Below, piece after piece: positions 60,845 through 64,000 of a stretch of 64,000 nt of DNA (position 1 is the stretch's first letter; each line of letters begins with the position of its first letter). Location: contig NZ_HE978575.1 in the NCBI RefSeq assembly GCF_000311845.1, positions 526,604-590,603 of the forward strand. Direction: 5' to 3'. This stretch comes from Enorma massiliensis phI. Its GTDB lineage: Bacteria > Actinomycetota > Coriobacteriia > Coriobacteriales > Coriobacteriaceae. The notes under the pieces are model-generated. The model was given only the letters and a program-made list of their open reading frames with translations, was not told the origin of the DNA and searched no databases. The position numbers and the translations under genes are program-made.

Positions 60845-61132
60845 CTACAGGCGGTACATGTAGTTGAAGACGTCCTCGCGCTGGATCTGCACGTTCACCC
60901 CGATGCTCTCGCCCGCTGCAGACAGGCGCTCCTGGAGCGTGGTGAAATCGGACGCGGTGGCGGAGATGTCGGCGATCATCGTCATGGTGAAGATGTCTTC
61001 GATGATGCTCTGGGTGATATCGCGGATATCGACGTTTTCATCGCCGAGCACGCGCGAGATGCCGGCGACGATGCCCGGGCGATTCTTTCCGAGCACGGTG
61101 ATGACGATGCGGTTGGATGCGTTCTCTGCCAT
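60845..61132 (-). CDS. ACT-domain protein (UPF0237-type)
   Basis: The 95-residue protein is a single ACT domain: IVITVLGKNRPGIVAGISRVLGDENVDIRDITQSI, then a second beta-alpha unit ending FNYMYRL. UPF0237 proteins are small regulatory ACT proteins that probably bind amino acids or act as partners of enzymes. ATG 61132 has GAAAGGCGCC upstream. It lies 111 bases before citrate synthase on the same strand. The role is unknown. Confidence 0.9.
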   Translation of the reverse strand: MAENASNRIVITVLGKNRPGIVAGISRVLGDENVDIRDITQSIIEDIFTMTMIADISATASDFTTLQERLSAAGESIGVNVQIQREDVFNYMYRL

Positions 61133-61389
61133 GAGGCGCCTTTCTCTCGCGGGCTCCCCAGCCCGTGGGCGGTGTAGATGCATGGATTCACCTATACCCA
61201 TTTGCGCAATGGAGCGGCGCGGCGCGCGGCGCGGAACACAGGAGAACCACACTGGCGAAACATGCGGGCAACATGCCGAGGGGTCTGCATCCGGCAGAGG
61301 GGCGCCCAGGAGGGCTGCTGCCGAGGGGGGATCCGGGTGGTGGGGTCGACATCCAGCGGGGCTCGGCGTCCGCCGCGTATCACCACTGT

Positions 61390-61406
61390 GGCAAATATGG
61401 AGTTAT
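61390..61406. repeat. Family B repeat core, distant copy
   Basis: GGCAAATATGGAGTTAT repeats the core found inverted at 28201-28257. It sits in a region without genes. Confidence 0.6.
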
Positions 61407-61563
61407 GACTGGATTGAGGGCCCGTACCGCTCGGCCGCGCTCCGGTTCCCGCAGATCGGGGGTGCGCCTGGCCGGGCTCCGCGTCGTCCGATCCCGGCAG
61501 CCTCGTGTAGGGGAGCGACCGTTCCAGAAACGCGATGCTGCGCTCGTAGTCGCGAGCGAACAG

Positions 61564-61785
61564 TCATCCATAGAGGGCATCGAGCTGTTGGTTGAGCCCC
61601 GAGTACGAGATGGCCACCGCGGCGTGGTTGGCCCCTGTGGCCAGGGCGGTTCGCACGAGCCGCTCCGGACTTTCGTGGCAGGTTGCGTTGCGCCCTGCGG
61701 AGAGCAGCCGATCGCAGAACATCTGCGCAGGATAGAGGTTATGCGACTGCGTATAGATATCGATGCATGCAGCGTTGTCGAGCAC
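61564..61785 (-). pseudogene. SIS-domain (RpiR-type regulator) remnant
   Basis: A 73-codon frame reads NAACIDIYTQSHNLYPAQMF...HAAVAISYSGLNQQLDALYG, the first third of a SIS domain as found in RpiR-family sugar-phosphate regulators. The N-terminal HTH and the rest of the SIS domain are missing. A stop ends the frame just after the phosphosugar-binding SYSG motif, and an in-frame TGA lies shortly upstream of the first usable start. I found no continuation in other frames. It looks like a deletion remnant. Confidence 0.6.
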
Positions 61786-62011
61786 CTCTGCGAGTGAGCT
61801 ATTTTGGGACGGGTTTGTTTTGACTCATCATGCGCCGGCGACCCTAGGACTTTTAGATGAGAAGACGAGGCTGCGCTCCCGGTGCGCCGCCTTCGGCTCG
61901 AGGGGTGGTGCGCCGATGGCGTCGCCCCAGAGCGGGCGCGCAGGCGTGCCGCCCTCGCCTCGAAGCGTTAGGCGGCAGTTCTCTTCTCGCGGCAGGCGGA
62001 AAGGATGCTCC

Positions 62012-62858
62012 ATGGCCGATTGCAAGATCATTTTTCTCGACGTCGATGGAACCATCACGGACTACGAGAACAACGTCCCGCCTTCGGCGGTTCGCGCGAT
62101 TCGGCTGGCTCGCGCCCGCGGCCACCGCGTCTATATGTGCACGGGCCGCAGCAAGGCCGAGAATCCGCTAGAAATCTGGGCAATTGGCTTCGACGGCATG
62201 ATTGGCGGCAACGGTTCGTACGTCGAGGACGCAGGCGAGGTCGTGATGCACCAGCTCATCACGCTCGACCAGTGCAAGCGTATCGTGGACTGGCTGCAGG
62301 CCCTAGTTCTACCTCGAGAGCAACAACGGTCTGTTTGCGAGCGAACGCTTCCAGGAGGCGGCGCGGCCCGTGCTGCGCCAGTATATGCTGGGCAAGGGGG
62401 CTACGCCCGAGGAGGCCGATGGGCTCGAGGTCGACGACGTCCTTCACGGCATCGTGTATGGTGCCGAGCTCTACCGCGACGACCTCAACAAAGTGAGTTT
62501 CATTTTGTCGAGCTATCAGGACCATCTTGATTCTGTCGAGGAGTTCCCCGACCTCAAAGCGGGTACATGGGGCGGCAAGGGCGAGCATGCGCTGTTCGGC
62601 GACCTTGGGGTTAGGGGTATCGATAAGGCCCATGCCGTGCGCGTGCTCATGGAGCACCTCGGTGCCGATTTGGCCGACACCATCGCCATGGGCGACGCCA
62701 AGGTGGACATCCCCATGTTCGAGGCGTGCGCCCAGAGCGTCTGCATGGGCTCCGGCGGCATGGAGGCCAAGGAGGCCGCTGATTGGGTTACAACCGATGT
62801 GGACGACGGCGGCCTCTGGAACGCTTTCGTGCATCTAGGGCTCATCGACCAGGAGTAA
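62012..62858 (+). pseudogene. HAD-superfamily Cof-type phosphatase, frameshifted
   Basis: Starting at ATG 62012 with AAAGGATGC upstream, the frame encodes HAD motifs I (FLDVDGTITDYENN) and II (CTGRSKAEN), then a GGNGSYVEDAGEV segment. Near 62304 the match shifts frame. The downstream part, in the next frame, continues LESNNGLFASERFQEAARP, a cap region and motif IV (AMGDAKVDIPMFEACAQSVCM), ending at 62858. Loss of two bases within CCTAGTTC (perhaps from CCTCGAGTTC) explains the shift. The two pieces together make a normal-length protein of about 282 residues. A sequencing error is possible. Confidence 0.82.
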
Positions 62859-62895
62859 GCTTCCTCCCGCGCGGCGCTCGTGACGCTGCGGCCGC

Positions 62896-62978
62896 GGCAT
62901 CCGAGGCGCGTTGGCCGAAGCTTCGGGACGCCCTAGCTGAGGCATCCGAGGCGCTTCGGCCGAGGTTCCGAGACGTCC
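62896..62978. repeat. Two diverged 38-base direct repeats, 45-base period
   Basis: Units at 62896-62933 and 62941-62978 start GGCATCCGAGGCGC and share most bases. They begin 38 bases after the HAD pseudogene stop. Confidence 0.65.
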
Positions 62979-63001
62979 GCCCCTTCGTGGCCCTGCGCGG
63001 G

Positions 63002-63191
63002 GCAAAACTCCCGTCAAAGGATCGAATTTTATGGCTCGGGCGGAGTAGCCTATACAACGACACTTCTCCTACCTGCAGTTTTAATTTTGTTTGAACCGGG
63101 TATATCTGGGCGGTTCTCGAAAATCCGCGCCTTTGACGAGAGTTTTGCTGTGCCAGGCAAGTTTGACGAGAGTTTTACTGCGCTAGGCAAG
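63002..63191. repeat. 30-base tandem repeat with inverted partner
   Basis: TTTGACGAGAGTTTT plus 15 bases is repeated at 63132-63161 and 63162-63191. An inverted copy, GCAAAACTCCCGTCAAA, is at 63002-63018. Either direct copy could pair with the inverted one to form a long-range hairpin. Confidence 0.7.
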
Positions 63192-63438
63192 TGGTCCGTT
63201 GTTTCTGGGCTTCGCCGTCGTTTCCATGGGCTCCGCCGCCGCGCGCGATTGGCATTTCGCTTGGGAAGGACCTGGGCAAGGAGGCGCTTCGCCGGGTGCG
63301 ATGATGGTCATTCCGGTCGCGGGCTAAGATCCCGTAAGGCCGGGTGCACGTTGCGGCAGGCGTTCTCCTGGAGCATGATGCTTTTATGACTTCGCCTAGC
63401 TTTCGCGCAGGTGTGCTATCCTATCGCAGTTGTTCTGT

Positions 63439-63486
63439 CTTGGTCGGAAACCAAGACGCCTTATGCCCTGGTCGGTAACCAGGACG
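63439..63486 (+). promoter_or_regulatory. Tandem hairpins in the rpmE leader
   Basis: Two 20-base units, CTTGGTCGGAAACCAAGACG (63439-63458) and CCTGGTCGGTAACCAGGACG (63467-63486), each fold into a short hairpin with a CGGWA-type loop. The base changes in the stem of the second unit are compensated, which supports real RNA structure. They end 20 bases before the rpmE start and may be an L31-binding autoregulatory leader. Confidence 0.65.
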
Positions 63487-63506
63487 AGATCGTAAGGAGT
63501 CCCTGC

Positions 63507-63938
63507 ATGAAACCTGGAATCCATCCCGAGTACATGGAGTGCACGGTCCGTTGCTCTTGCGGCAACACCTTCGTGACCCGCGCCACCGTCCCCGAGATTC
63601 GCGTCGAGCTCTGCAATGAGTGCCACCCGTTCTACACGGGCCAGCAGAAGTTCGTTGACACCGGTGGACGAGTCCAGCGCTTCGCCGACAAGTTCGGCGG
63701 TGCCGCTCAGGCTGCGCTCGAGCGCGAGGCCGCCAAGAAGGCTGAGCGTCAGAAGGCCGCCGAGGAGGCCGCTGCCAAGAAGGCCGCCGAGCGCGAGGCC
63801 AAGGCCGCCGAGAAGGCAAAGCGTGCTGCCAAGTACGCCGCCGAGGCCGCCAAGAAGGCTGAGGAGGAGGCCGCTCAGGCTCCCGCCGAGACCGAGGCCC
63901 CCGCTGCTGAGGCTGAGACCGAGGCTGCTGCTGAGTAG
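63507..63938 (+). CDS. rpmE: Ribosomal protein L31 with long C-terminal extension
   Basis: The first 70 residues are L31: [22 protein letters not shown], then [21 protein letters not shown]. Cys16, Cys18, Cys37 and Cys40 form the zinc site of the zinc-containing type. Residues 71-143 are a highly charged Ala/Lys/Glu stretch that becomes Glu/Ala/Pro-rich, absent from ordinary 65-90-residue L31. It would form a long helix and an acidic tail. ATG 63507 has TAAGGAGTCC upstream. Two hairpins precede it and a strong terminator follows, so it is a single-gene unit. Confidence 0.93.
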   Translation: MKPGIHPEYMECTVRCSCGNTFVTRATVPEIRVELCNECHPFYTGQQKFVDTGGRVQRFADKFGGAAQAALEREAAKKAERQKAAEEAAAKKAAEREAKAAEKAKRAAKYAAEAAKKAEEEAAQAPAETEAPAAEAETEAAAE

Positions 63939-63964
63939 CACCTGCTACGCGCACGGAGGGAAGA

Positions 63965-64000
63965 ACGACCCGCATCGGAATCCGGTGCGGGTCGTTTTTG
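63965..64000 (+). terminator. Intrinsic terminator after rpmE
   Basis: ACGACCCGCATCGG pairs with CCGGTGCGGGTCGT (one G-U type mismatch), followed by TTTTTG at the window end. Confidence 0.88.

Larger units (their letters stand above)
61133..62011. other. Intergenic region with a gene remnant and a family B motif
   Basis: This 880-base stretch holds the SIS-domain remnant (61564-61785) and one family B repeat core (61391-61405). The remainder shows no supported gene on either strand. Confidence 0.5.
62859..63506. other. Repeat-rich intergenic region before rpmE
   Basis: No gene is supported. It holds a 45-base-period repeat (62896-62978), a 30-base tandem repeat with an inverted partner (63002-63191), and the rpmE leader hairpins (63439-63486). 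A possible rpmE -10 element is TATCCT at 63418-63427. Confidence 0.55.

Noticed and set aside
1..64000. tRNA, rRNA, T-box or known metabolite riboswitches
   Set aside because: I looked for conserved T-loop, T-box and riboswitch core sequences by eye and saw none. A covariance-model scan would be decisive.

Overview
The window comes from a high-GC Gram-positive anaerobe, most likely class Coriobacteriia (Collinsella/Enorma/Olsenella-like). This is inferred from GC-rich coding, strong AGGAGG-type ribosome binding sites, a sortase substrate with an LAxTG-type signal, an electron-bifurcating-type lactate dehydrogenase/Etf set, a monomeric [FeFe] hydrogenase and single-chain PurL. No rRNA, tRNA, CRISPR array, transposase or prophage gene was seen. 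Intergenic regions are rich in short palindromic and tandem repeats.

Layout. 1-5.9 kb: a minus-strand three-gene operon (TerB-domain protein, P-loop ATPase, DEAD/DEAH helicase) with the gene content of the Shango anti-phage system. Its promoter overlaps a LexA-like box, and the helicase runs off the left edge. 6.4-12.5 kb: a DUF554 membrane protein, a 1519-residue thioester/CnaB-type wall-anchored adhesin, and a small orphan protein. 12.8-16.7 kb: lactate dehydrogenase + EtfB + ferredoxin-EtfA, a translationally coupled lactate oxidation module. 16.7-19.1 kb: AzlCD branched-chain amino acid exporter and a cyclase/formamidase-like hydrolase. 19.5-21.2 kb: a trpB2 gene broken by one in-frame TAA, preceded by a Trp-Trp-Trp leader peptide and an attenuator hairpin. 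21.5-30 kb: HD hydrolase, DUF4143 ATPase with a clustered operator, purL, and hom. 30.3-35.2 kb: complete livKHMGF importer. 35.7-45.8 kb: cutC, DUF362 protein, small Cys-rich protein, brnQ, macro-domain/HTH fusion, VWA protein, AIM24 protein, adenine deaminase, HAD phosphatase. 45.9-48.6 kb: NitT/TauT-type ABC importer whose permease and ATPase are fused. 48.9-54.4 kb: ABC-2 exporter genes followed by a membrane protein with two LuxR domains. 54.6-58.2 kb: [FeFe] hydrogenase with a NuoF/GltD-type fusion partner. 58.5-61.1 kb: HAD phosphatase, citrate synthase, ACT-domain protein. 61.5-64 kb: a SIS-domain remnant, a frameshifted HAD phosphatase, and rpmE (L31) with a repeat-hairpin leader.

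How it fits together. Three branched-chain amino acid transport systems (azlCD, livKHMGF, brnQ), hom, lactate oxidation through Etf/ferredoxin and an NAD(P)H/ferredoxin-linked hydrogenase suggest an amino-acid- and lactate-using fermenter. The least ordinary items are the Shango-type operon with a possible SOS promoter, the tryptophan attenuator in front of a nonsense-mutated trpB2, the double-LuxR membrane regulator next to an ABC exporter, the macro-HTH fusion with a G9 tract in its ribosome binding site, and the families of dispersed intergenic palindromes.
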